Part shown: piece after piece, positions 15,820 through 21,497 of the stretch
Numbering within the stretch: the first letter of the stretch is position 1
Layout: every line of letters starts with the position of its first letter
Source: a virus
Length of the DNA stretch: 32,595 bases
Virus record (IMG/VR): IMGVR_UViG_3300044675_005493
Location: 1-32,595 of that record
Reading direction: 5' to 3' (one strand)
Made by a program: the position numbers and the translations under genes
The notes under the pieces: model-generated
Database searches by the model: none
What the model saw: the letters and a program-made list of their open reading frames with translations, nothing else
What the model was told of the DNA's origin: nothing

Positions 15820-15850
15820 AAAAAAACCCCCAAGAAGAACATCCTGGGGG
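15820..15850 (-). terminator. Leftward terminator ahead of the first fibre gene
   Basis: On the minus strand CCCCCA pairs with TGGGGG (6 bp, loop of about 12 bases), followed by T7. It would stop leftward transcripts that begin between it and about 16.1 kb, before the first virion gene at 15769. It could act as an attenuator for the long leftward unit or as the end of a small RNA. Confidence 0.75.
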
Positions 15851-16098
15851 GGTAAAATACCTTATGGGAGTATAAAAGGTATCAGTGGGTGTCAAATAAA
15901 TATGGCAAACCTAAAAAACCACCCAACATATATAGAACAGATATAAAATATCCGATAATGTTCAAAAAAAATGCCCATCTTGTCTATGAGGTAAACTTAA
16001 CGGGCATTCGTAATCAATCTTTTATGGAAAACATTCGTTTGAATTACATTACAATATTAGGTGCACCAGCAAAAAAAAACAACTATTTTTAAAAAAAA

Positions 16099-16130
16099 TT
16101 TGGTTATTACTGTACTTCTTCGTATATTTG
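16099..16130 (+). promoter_or_regulatory. Bacteroidota-type promoter for the rightward unit
   Basis: TTTG (16099-16102), a 20-base spacer and TATATTTG (16123-16130) match the -33 TTTG and -7 TAnnTTTG consensus of the primary sigma factor in Bacteroidota. The first gene starts at ATG 16155, about 18 bases after the expected transcription start. Confidence 0.8.
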
Positions 16131-16154
16131 TGTATATTTATTAAAAACAATAAC

Positions 16155-16355
16155 ATGAAAACAGAAAAAATGTGTAGCCTATGTGGTAAAGTAAAACCAG
16201 TAGAAGACTTTGTTACCAAGCGTAACAAGTGTAAAAAGTGTCATGCAGCTAACAATGTTGAGTGGCGTAAAAATAATCAAGACTTGAACCGTCAAATTCA
16301 AAGCGAATATGGCAAACGTAAAAGACTTGAGGCAAAATTAAACAAACAAAACTAA
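16155..16355 (+). CDS. Small zinc-ribbon protein (66 aa)
   Basis: First gene of the rightward unit. Cysteines 7, 10, 26 and 29 (CSLC and CKKC) form a four-cysteine zinc site; MCSLCGKVKPVEDFVTK recalls the zinc-ribbon region found at the front of many phage HNH endonucleases, but the HNH part is absent here. The remaining C-terminal helix is rich in Lys, Arg, Asn and Gln. The frame is open from TTG 16128, but that overlaps the -7 promoter element, so ATG 16155 is the start. It may bind DNA or RNA early in infection; this is inference. Confidence 0.75.
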   Translation: MKTEKMCSLCGKVKPVEDFVTKRNKCKKCHAANNVEWRKNNQDLNRQIQSEYGKRKRLEAKLNKQN

Positions 16356-16365
16356 ATTGAATACT

Positions 16366-16578
16366 ATGGAAGCGTTATTTAAATTAATGGTAGTCGATGA
16401 AGACTATTCTAAAGAATTGTTTGATGCGTGGTCAAATAGTTACACCCAATATAATTACATCACATGGCTAAAAATACATGCATTTAACAACACAATGGGT
16501 GGTGCTGATAAAAATCATGTAATTAAAAATCAAAAATTATTGGCTGTATTAATAAACGAATTAGAAAAACAAAACTAA
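16366..16578 (+). CDS. Small early protein of unknown function (70 aa)
   Basis: Starts at ATG 16366, ten bases after the stop of the zinc-ribbon gene; an earlier TTG at 16357 is less likely. The product is mixed helical, with several aromatic residues (SYTQYNYITWLKI) and an Asn/Lys-rich second half. No domain, membrane segment or cysteine motif is seen. It shares the promoter at 16099-16130 with its neighbours, and ends with the same ELEKQN/KLNKQN-like tail as the preceding gene, perhaps a trace of duplication around the gene ends (the DNA AAACAAAACTAAATT occurs at both stops). Confidence 0.65.
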   Translation: MEALFKLMVVDEDYSKELFDAWSNSYTQYNYITWLKIHAFNNTMGGADKNHVIKNQKLLAVLINELEKQN

Positions 16579-16586
16579 ATTAAATT

Positions 16587-17270
16587 ATGGAAAACAAAAC
16601 AAGCTTTTATCTACACAACGACATGTTGAACGTGTTGGATAAATTAACAGACGAACAAGCTGGAAAGCTATTCAAAGCAATTAGAAATTATCAATATGGC
16701 ATCGAAGATGAGTTGGACCTATTGCTTGAAATTACATTTATGCCATTTAAAAATCAATTTGATAGAGACAACCTCAAATATCAAAGTGTTGTTGAACGCA
16801 ATAAGGAAAATGGTAAAAAAGGTGGACGACCAAAAAAAACCCAGGATAACCCAAAGGAAACCCAAAAGAACCCAAAAAACCCAAGTGGTTTTCTGAATAA
16901 CCCAGAGAAACCCAAAGAAACCCTAAAAGAGAAAGATAATAATAAGGGTAATAATACTGTTAGTGAAACTGATATTGATGGAATTAATTTCTTTAAATCT
17001 ATTAAAGATGAAGAAGAGTTTAATGATGAATTAGGTTGGGATGCTTATCCAGAGGTTTATATACCAAATGTATTTAAAATTGTTTATAACAAACTTGGTT
17101 GTACTAAATCAGATATAAATGATATAAAAAATATGGATGGATACACCAACGGTTCAAATGAAGATAAGTATATTTGTGTATCACAATACATCAATTTAAA
17201 TTATGGTGATAACATAATACCATTTGACATTGCTCAAGATAAATTAAATAAAATTGAATATAATTTCTAA
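16587..17270 (+). CDS. DUF6291-like protein, candidate replication initiator (replisome organizer)
   Basis: A 227-residue protein. The N-terminal 75 residues (SFYLHNDMLNVLDKLTDEQAG, then AIRNYQYGIEDE and FDRDNLKYQSVVERNKENG) match the DUF6291 pattern that ends in KKGGRPKK, seen in phage proteins from replication regions and in front of replisome-organizer-like proteins. A linker (about 84-118) made of Asn-Pro and Lys-Pro-Lys-Glu-Thr repeats follows, then an acidic C-terminal region. The DNA of the linker carries eight AACCC repeats in phase with the helix and is followed by very A/T-rich DNA, which suggests an origin inside the initiator gene as in phage lambda O. No other replication gene is recognisable in the genome, which adds weight. 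Function is inferred. Confidence 0.6.
   Translation: MENKTSFYLHNDMLNVLDKLTDEQAGKLFKAIRNYQYGIEDELDLLLEITFMPFKNQFDRDNLKYQSVVERNKENGKKGGRPKKTQDNPKETQKNPKNPSGFLNNPEKPKETLKEKDNNKGNNTVSETDIDGINFFKSIKDEEEFNDELGWDAYPEVYIPNVFKIVYNKLGCTKSDINDIKNMDGYTNGSNEDKYICVSQYINLNYGDNIIPFDIAQDKLNKIEYNF
16838..16924 (+). repeat. Eight AACCC(A) repeats in helical phase; candidate iterons/origin
   Basis: AACCCA (last copy AACCCT) occurs with its CCC starting at 16840, 16850, 16861, 16871, 16880, 16901, 16911 and 16921. Spacing is 10, 11, 10, 9, 21, 10 and 10 bases, so all copies face the same side of the helix. A/T-rich DNA follows at about 16925-17010. It lies in the middle of the DUF6291-like gene. The repeats also encode the Asn-Pro/Lys-Pro linker, so a protein-level cause is possible. 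Confidence 0.5.
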
Positions 17271-17283
17271 ATAAATTAATACC

Positions 17284-17712
17284 ATGGCAAATACATTAAC
17301 ACCAACACAACAGTTCAAATTAAAAGAACTAAACAACAGACTTTACACAGGTATCAATGGTACCACCAGGGAAGAATTAATTGAAAATTTTGATGAGTTT
17401 CTTCAACAGTATGAAAAACACATCCAATTTTATGAAGAATTAAACTTTTTCAAGAATAGCGTCAAAGAACGCTTCTACATGAAGCAAATGGAGTTAAAGG
17501 TAGGTAAGGGTACCCAAAACAAATTAGAAGCCGTTAAAGGGTGGTTAGAGCAAGGGAAAACCATCAATTGGTTACAGGCTGCTGAGTACTTTGGTTGTGC
17601 CAGGTTGGCACCAGTAATTCATATCCTAAGACATGAACACCAAATGAACATCGTGGATATTGGTGAGCACCGTTGGGCTGAATATAAACTCATAGATGAT
17701 GCCAACGCATAG
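17284..17712 (+). CDS. Protein with C-terminal winged-helix domain (HTH_39-like)
   Basis: A 142-residue protein. The N-terminal half is helical with many aromatic residues (EEFLQ and KHIQFYEELNFF type pattern) and may form a coiled coil. The C-terminal half (about 78-138; WLEQGKTINWLQAAEYFGC then LAPVIHILRHEHQMNIVD) fits a winged helix-turn-helix in which 'ITWLEA..FGC.RLA..I..LR..G..I' is the conserved line. It should bind DNA. It follows the candidate initiator by 13 bases. It could be a transcription regulator of the divergent region or a replication accessory protein. Confidence 0.65.
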   Translation: MANTLTPTQQFKLKELNNRLYTGINGTTREELIENFDEFLQQYEKHIQFYEELNFFKNSVKERFYMKQMELKVGKGTQNKLEAVKGWLEQGKTINWLQAAEYFGCARLAPVIHILRHEHQMNIVDIGEHRWAEYKLIDDANA

Positions 17713-17748
17713 CGATGGCAATGCTATAAAGGAAAAGAAATAAAAGAA

Positions 17749-18354
17749 ATGGAAACAAAAGAAACAATTAACAATTTATTTGGTAGGACCTTATTGGATA
17801 AATTAAAATTAAACCTTGAAGAGAGTAATCAACTTATTGAGCAATTAAATAACCTAGGTATCGACTTTAATAGAAAAGATGGTAGTTATGACTTTTCAAT
17901 TGACCCAAAAAATATAAATGGTCAATTAATGGAAACAATTTATGCTCATCAAATTACTGATAAAAATATAGAGCATGAGGCAAAATCAGAACATATATCA
18001 AAATGGATGAAAAGTGGAAATATGTACATTGAATATGCTCAACAAAAAAATAATGTGTGGGTACCAAGTGGTATATCAATTACAAAAGCTTCTGTGTGGG
18101 TCCATATCTTAAAAGACTTTGATAATAAGATGTTAATACCAATACCAATACCAACCGACTATCTTTTAAAGAGAATTGAATACCTATTGAGTATTGGTCT
18201 ATGTCGAAAGAGTGGTAAAGTAAGGACGGATGATGGTACGGCCACAAAAGGGTATTTATTACCATTACAATATTTGTACATAACACCAAATGAAATTGGT
18301 TTATATCCAGCGATGGAAAGAAAAATAATATCAGTTAAAATGAAAAACAAATGA
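17749..18354 (+). CDS. Unknown early protein (201 aa)
   Basis: A 201-residue, A/T-rich gene product with no family recognised. The N-terminal part is helical and acidic (ETINNLFGRTLLDKLKLNLEE). The middle contains Gly-rich beta segments and TKASVWVHILKDFDNKMLIP. The last third has LLKRIEYLLSIGLCRKSGK, which could be a helix-turn-helix but is not convincing. No zinc site, nucleotide-binding loop or membrane segment is visible. Its last four bases overlap the next gene (ATGA), so the two are translationally coupled. The neighbouring candidate initiator and winged-helix gene suggest a role in replication or control; this is inference only. Confidence 0.65.
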   Translation: METKETINNLFGRTLLDKLKLNLEESNQLIEQLNNLGIDFNRKDGSYDFSIDPKNINGQLMETIYAHQITDKNIEHEAKSEHISKWMKSGNMYIEYAQQKNNVWVPSGISITKASVWVHILKDFDNKMLIPIPIPTDYLLKRIEYLLSIGLCRKSGKVRTDDGTATKGYLLPLQYLYITPNEIGLYPAMERKIISVKMKNK

Positions 18355-18623
18355 ATAATATGCAAATAACAACTCATGAAGGTTTCCAGGTTGAGGTACT
18401 ACCCAACATATTGAACCTGCGACATAACACCATATGCAAAACACCTAAAGGAACAATTGTGTTGGTGCATAACCAATCCAAGAAACTCCAGCTGGTGTTT
18501 GCACCAGATGTGGATGACTGGACCATCCAAAGCTCTATCTTAGCAATTGAACGCATAACTGAGGCTTTGCCGATGGCAATAACAATACAAAATTACATAC
18601 CACCAATTGATGAAAACTTATGA
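18351..18623 (+). CDS. Small unknown protein (90 aa)
   Basis: Starts at ATG 18351, overlapping the upstream stop by four bases (ATGA), and overlaps the glycosyltransferase start in the same way at its end. Product: mixed beta strands and helices, with ITTHEGFQVEVLPN and KGTIVLVHNQSKKLQLVF near the middle and a helix SSILAIERITEAL. No cysteine motif or membrane segment. It could use the second ATG at 18360. Base composition is visibly richer in G and C than the genes just before it. No function assigned. Confidence 0.65.
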   Translation: MNNMQITTHEGFQVEVLPNILNLRHNTICKTPKGTIVLVHNQSKKLQLVFAPDVDDWTIQSSILAIERITEALPMAITIQNYIPPIDENL

Positions 18624-19342
18624 TAGTACACATACACGTCCTTTGCTACAATGAACAAATCATGATACCACACTTCCTAAGACATTATGGGGATGTGGCC
18701 ACCAGGATATTCGTTTATGACAATATGTCAACAGATAACTCATTAGAGCTTCTTAGAGCGCATGAAAAGGTTACGGTGGTACCTTACGATACCGATGGGG
18801 AGATAAGGGACGACAAGTACCTAGAAATTAAAAATAACGCATGGAAGGACCATGACTGTGATGTTGTCATTGTGGTTGACATGGATGAATTTCTTTATAA
18901 GAAAGACTTGGGCAAATACATCCAAGAATTTCATGAGAGCGAAGCCACCATAGTTAAGCCCCAGGGGTTTGAGATGATGAAACTCTACTTTGACATTACC
19001 AAATCAAAAAACCTTGTTGGTGAGGTTCAAACTGGATACCCACATCACCACTTCGATAAGTTGTGTATGTTCAAACCAAAACACATCACAGATATTAATT
19101 ACAACTTTGGGTGTCACAATGCTGCACCCCAGGGGAACGTGGTACTGTATGACAGACCATGCAAGTTGCTACACTATAAGAAAATTGATATTGACCACTT
19201 CCTGGACAAGATGGAAGCTTACAAAGAACGTATGAGTTACTTCAACAAAGCGTTAAAGTTGGGGTTTGAATATGAGTTTGATGAGGCCAAGCATGAAGCC
19301 AATTTCATGGATGAATTAAAAAAAGTTAAAAAAATTATTTAA
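18620..19342 (+). CDS. GT-A glycosyltransferase (GT2/GT92-like)
   Basis: A 240-residue enzyme expected to transfer a sugar from a nucleotide donor. It opens with VLCYNEQIMIPHFLRHY (residues 6-22) and IFVYDNMSTDNSLELL (about 31-46), the start of GT2/GT92-like folds, and has the metal-binding DVVIVVDMDEFLY (about 81-93) with the DxD at Asp88/Asp90. HNAAPQG and HYKK near the C terminus fit acceptor-side motifs of the same family. It is translationally coupled to the upstream small gene (ATGA overlap). It is the second glycosyltransferase of the genome and the only one in the early unit, so it may act on the host (receptor masking or DNA) before the late genes are made. The substrate is unknown. 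Confidence 0.75.
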   Translation: MIVHIHVLCYNEQIMIPHFLRHYGDVATRIFVYDNMSTDNSLELLRAHEKVTVVPYDTDGEIRDDKYLEIKNNAWKDHDCDVVIVVDMDEFLYKKDLGKYIQEFHESEATIVKPQGFEMMKLYFDITKSKNLVGEVQTGYPHHHFDKLCMFKPKHITDINYNFGCHNAAPQGNVVLYDRPCKLLHYKKIDIDHFLDKMEAYKERMSYFNKALKLGFEYEFDEAKHEANFMDELKKVKKII

Positions 19343-19346
19343 AAAA

Positions 19347-19377
19347 TTTGGTGGGTAAGAAAAAACCACTATCTTTG
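19347..19377 (+). promoter_or_regulatory. Second Bacteroidota-type promoter
   Basis: TTTG (19347-19350), a 19-base spacer and TATCTTTG (19370-19377) match the -33/-7 consensus. It lies just after the glycosyltransferase stop and serves the cluster of small genes from 19404 to 20262, giving a leader of about 20 bases. Confidence 0.85.
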
Positions 19378-19403
19378 TATCATAATCTAAAAAGGAAAAC
19401 AAA

Positions 19404-19601
19404 ATGGCAGAACAAATTATCTTTACAAACATCGCATCAGTTGATGGGGTGTACATGAATGATGACAGCACGGACGTGCACATCGTTTGCAATGACTTTA
19501 GTGGTAGAAACCACGTTATCGTGATGCACCCAGCACAGGTGTTTAAAATTAAACAACTGATGATGGATGAAATTGTTGGACCACAAGAAAACGCTGAATA
19601 A
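19404..19601 (+). CDS. Small unknown protein (65 aa), possible paralogue of the next gene
   Basis: First gene behind the promoter at 19347-19377, preceded by AAAAAGGAAAAC, the nearest thing to a ribosome site in this genome. The product is beta-type then helical: ASVDGVYMNDDSTDVHIVCNDF, a middle RNHVIVMHP and a C-terminal helix. The next protein has the same order of elements (vHI/tIH, D.FG.H.I.M), so an old tandem duplication is possible. No function is recognised. Confidence 0.7.
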   Translation: MAEQIIFTNIASVDGVYMNDDSTDVHIVCNDFSGRNHVIVMHPAQVFKIKQLMMDEIVGPQENAE

Positions 19602-19602
19602 G

Positions 19603-19818
19603 ATGGAAATTAATAAAATAAACGTTTTGACAATTGAACACGTTGAAACGAACAGCGGTACTAACGAAGTAACTATCCACCTTTTGGATAATACATTCGG
19701 TACGCATCTTATCACAATGGATGCCACAATGTTGAGGGATGCACATTACGCAGCGAACACATCTTTTGAGGGGTCACACATTCTAGAAAAAATGTTATAT
19801 GGCAGTCAAGAAAGTTAA
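19603..19818 (+). CDS. Small unknown protein (71 aa)
   Basis: The frame opens earlier (19567), but ATG 19603 follows the upstream stop by one base and is preferred. The product shows NVLTIEHVETNSGTNEVTIH, NTFGTHLITMD and a C-terminal helix (HYAANTSFEGSHILEKML). It weakly resembles the preceding 65-residue protein in the order of strands and the '(F/S)GxHxIxM' segment. It overlaps the following basic protein by 20 bases. The role is unknown. Confidence 0.65.
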   Translation: MEINKINVLTIEHVETNSGTNEVTIHLLDNTFGTHLITMDATMLRDAHYAANTSFEGSHILEKMLYGSQES

Positions 19819-19915
19819 ATTAGCACGTGGGTTTAAATACGTCAAGGTGACAGCCAAACAAGGTGCGGTACCCAAGCAAAAGAAAAGCAAACCAACCAAA
19901 AGATATAAAAGATAA
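19799..19915 (+). CDS. Very small basic protein (38 aa)
   Basis: ATG 19799 lies inside the end of the preceding gene; the stop at 19913-19915 overlaps the next ATG by one base (TAATG), as in many gene pairs here. More than one third of residues are Lys or Arg (MAVKKVKLARGFKYVKV and a PKQKKSKPTKRYKR tail). Such a protein could bind nucleic acid or the ribosome. The conserved overlap pattern supports it as real. Confidence 0.55.
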   Translation: MAVKKVKLARGFKYVKVTAKQGAVPKQKKSKPTKRYKR

Positions 19916-20262
19916 TGGGAAGAAACCGACCTAAAAACACAGCACACCATCCCTTGCGTACTCACTTCGAGCGCAAGGGGGCAATTGGAATGGGTGATAA
20001 CCCACACAAACGTTCAATGATAATTCATAACCAATTGTTTCACAAAGAAGGTTTTGGGTATATCTATGAGATAACATACGATAGCCCACCGTTCTATCAC
20101 ATCTTTAAGGAACGCTATTACGATACGGATGATGGTGGCACAGGTGTCAACTACCCAGGTGACGATGCGTTCAGAGAGAATGACCACCAGTGGGCCTGGT
20201 GCGCAACTAATCTTGAGGATGCCAAAGAGATACTTGAAACATTCGAAAATATCTTTAAATAA
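19915..20262 (+). CDS. Unknown protein (115 aa), last gene of the rightward unit
   Basis: Starts in a TAATG overlap with the small basic gene and ends one base before the terminator. The N-terminal 35 residues are basic with several histidines (PKNTAHHPLRTHFERKG); the rest has aromatic strands (GFGYIYEITYDSPPFYHIF), an acidic loop (YDTDDGGTGVNYPGDDAF) and a C-terminal helix LEDAKEILETFENIF. No membrane segment or known catalytic motif is visible. No family was recognised. Confidence 0.7.
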   Translation: MGRNRPKNTAHHPLRTHFERKGAIGMGDNPHKRSMIIHNQLFHKEGFGYIYEITYDSPPFYHIFKERYYDTDDGGTGVNYPGDDAFRENDHQWAWCATNLEDAKEILETFENIFK

Positions 20263-20263
20263 C

Positions 20264-20288
20264 AAAGGGGCCTAGCGCCCCTTTTTTT
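20264..20288 (+). terminator. Terminator between the convergent units
   Basis: AAAGGGGC pairs with GCCCCTTT around a 5-base loop (8 bp) and runs into T7 on the plus strand. On the minus strand the same stem is followed only by TTTGTTATTT, so it may also slow leftward transcripts. It starts two bases after the last rightward stop. Confidence 0.9.
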
Positions 20289-20418
20289 ATATCCCTAGAT
20301 GTTCATCATACATCAAAGGGGTTTCTTCTTCCTTAAGCTCTTTTTTGGCCCTAAGAATAAGATAGGCGATAAACAGACAAAGTTCAACACCAATAGTAAG
20401 AAGTATTCCACTTAGCAT
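20287..20418 (-). CDS. Small single-pass membrane protein (43 aa)
   Basis: Begins at ATG 20418, two bases after the stop of the head protease gene, and is the last leftward gene; its TAA lies in the A/T tract of the shared terminator. Residues 2-23 (LSGILLTIGVELCLFIAYLI) form one membrane helix, and the tail (RAKKELKEEETP) is charged and should face the cytoplasm, by the positive-inside rule. It could be a lysis accessory or superinfection protein; without other evidence the role is unknown. The close spacing to the upstream stop supports translation. Confidence 0.6.
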   Translation of the reverse strand: MLSGILLTIGVELCLFIAYLILRAKKELKEEETPLMYDEHLGI

Positions 20419-20420
20419 CT

Positions 20421-21476
20421 TTAATTAGTTCCTTGTCTTCTTATCTTATTCAACTCACGTTGTGCCCACTCGATGCCTTCACGTCCACCCCAAGCCAAAA
20501 TCATAAGCTTAGCACATCCATCACCAAGTTCTTTGTTATCATATTGTAGGTGTCTGGCAAATGATGCCATTCTGGCCAACGTTTCTTCTGACAATGGTCT
20601 ACCAGATGCAAGGTCGTTTGCACGTTTTTTACCCACAGGGGTACCACAAGAACCCCATCCATTCTTTTCAGCATAATCCAAAGCACGTTGTGCGTTTTCT
20701 TTGATAACCTTTGGGTAGTTTCTCCAAACGTTTCTGGCCATCAATACCTCTTTAATAAGCAACTCAGCTTCTTCAGCTGTTAAGGTGTACTCTGATAATT
20801 GCTCATCCCATTTGCTGTAACAAACAGCAGCTGCCTGGTCTGGGTCCATTCCAGCTTCAATTTCAACACCGATGCATCTTGAAACAAATTCATCTTTGCT
20901 TTCATCAGAACGTGGTTCAACAACCAATTCCTGTTTTGATAATTCTTCAGCAAGTTGTTGAGCGAAAGCACCCTCGATGCTGAACCCACGAACCTTACCA
21001 GTTTTTACATATTCATCCCAGAATTGTTTATCTTCAACCTTAACGGCAACCATCCAGGTGCCAGGAACTAGGTTTTTAAAGCCATATAAGACACTTTGGT
21101 CATAGGTTGGGTCCTTGACTATCCAGCTCTCCATAATAACGCCTTGTACGTCATTTTCTTTGTTGTGCTCAAGGTTAAAATTTAGGACCTTATTTTGGGT
21201 GAAATAACGCAATACAATTTTTGCGATAGCTTCCTTGCTAAATTTGATATAGTACTCAGCTCCAGTCTTAGGGTGAACACGATAAATCAAACGGTCTGGT
21301 ACCAATGCTGGGCCAGTCACTATCATCTTATCATCTTCAGCTGCAAGCTTTATTTCTTCATTCATTGCAACCCACAGTTCCTGGATGGCTGGGTCCTCAA
21401 CAAAAGCAATCTCATCCACCCCAAGGTGCATTGCTTCATCAATTGATATTTCGTATACTGGCAATTCGTATTTCAT
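20421..21476 (-). CDS. Head maturation protease (XkdF-like) with extra C-terminal domains
   Basis: A 351-residue protein. The first part (1-175) has LPVYEISIDEA, VDEIAFVEDPAIQ, NLEH at 101-104 and GFSIEGAF at 164-171, the signature line of XkdF-like phage proteases; His104 and Ser166 are likely catalytic residues that cut scaffold and capsid precursors. A short Cys-containing segment follows (about 205-230; RCIGVEIEAGMDPDQAAAVC), then a helical domain (about 245-345; NAQRALDYAEKNGWGSCGT through ILAWGGREGIEW) of unknown role that I recall behind XkdF domains in other phages. It is unusual that the gene sits at the end of the tail genes, far from scaffold and capsid. A TATATTTA element lies 4 bases before the ATG (21481-21488), so it may be transcribed separately. 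Confidence 0.75.
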   Translation of the reverse strand: MKYELPVYEISIDEAMHLGVDEIAFVEDPAIQELWVAMNEEIKLAAEDDKMIVTGPALVPDRLIYRVHPKTGAEYYIKFSKEAIAKIVLRYFTQNKVLNFNLEHNKENDVQGVIMESWIVKDPTYDQSVLYGFKNLVPGTWMVAVKVEDKQFWDEYVKTGKVRGFSIEGAFAQQLAEELSKQELVVEPRSDESKDEFVSRCIGVEIEAGMDPDQAAAVCYSKWDEQLSEYTLTAEEAELLIKEVLMARNVWRNYPKVIKENAQRALDYAEKNGWGSCGTPVGKKRANDLASGRPLSEETLARMASFARHLQYDNKELGDGCAKLMILAWGGREGIEWAQRELNKIRRQGTN

Positions 21477-21497
21477 GTTTTAAATATAGTTATATAA

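Larger units (their letters stand above)
15770..16098. other. Intergenic control region between the two divergent transcription units
   Basis: There is no convincing gene here. Seen on the minus strand: a weak host-type promoter (TTG 16080-16082, 20 bases, TAATATTG 16052-16059, one mismatch to TAnnTTTG); a 7-bp stem AATGCCC/GGGCATT (16002-16008 with 15970-15976) touching the ATG of a 28-codon hydrophobic reading frame (15892-15978); a 7-bp hairpin ATACCTT/AAGGTAT (15857-15882); a terminator (15820-15850); a 19-bp palindrome (15796-15814); and TATATTTA (15789-15796). On the plus strand a 67-codon frame opens at GTG 15889 but has no visible promoter or support. Confidence 0.6.

Noticed and set aside
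15906-15913. TAGGTTTG on the minus strand as a host-type -7 element
   Set aside because: No TTG lies 19-21 bases upstream, and a transcript from there would end at the terminator at 15820-15850 after about 80 bases without a gene.
15889-16092. Rightward 67-codon frame opening at GTG in the control region
   Set aside because: There is no host-type promoter or leader, the start is GTG, the composition is that of A/T-rich non-coding DNA, and the frame lies over the leftward hairpins and terminator leader.
16128-16154. TTG start for the zinc-ribbon gene
   Set aside because: The TTG overlaps the -7 promoter element, so it would lie upstream of the transcript start.
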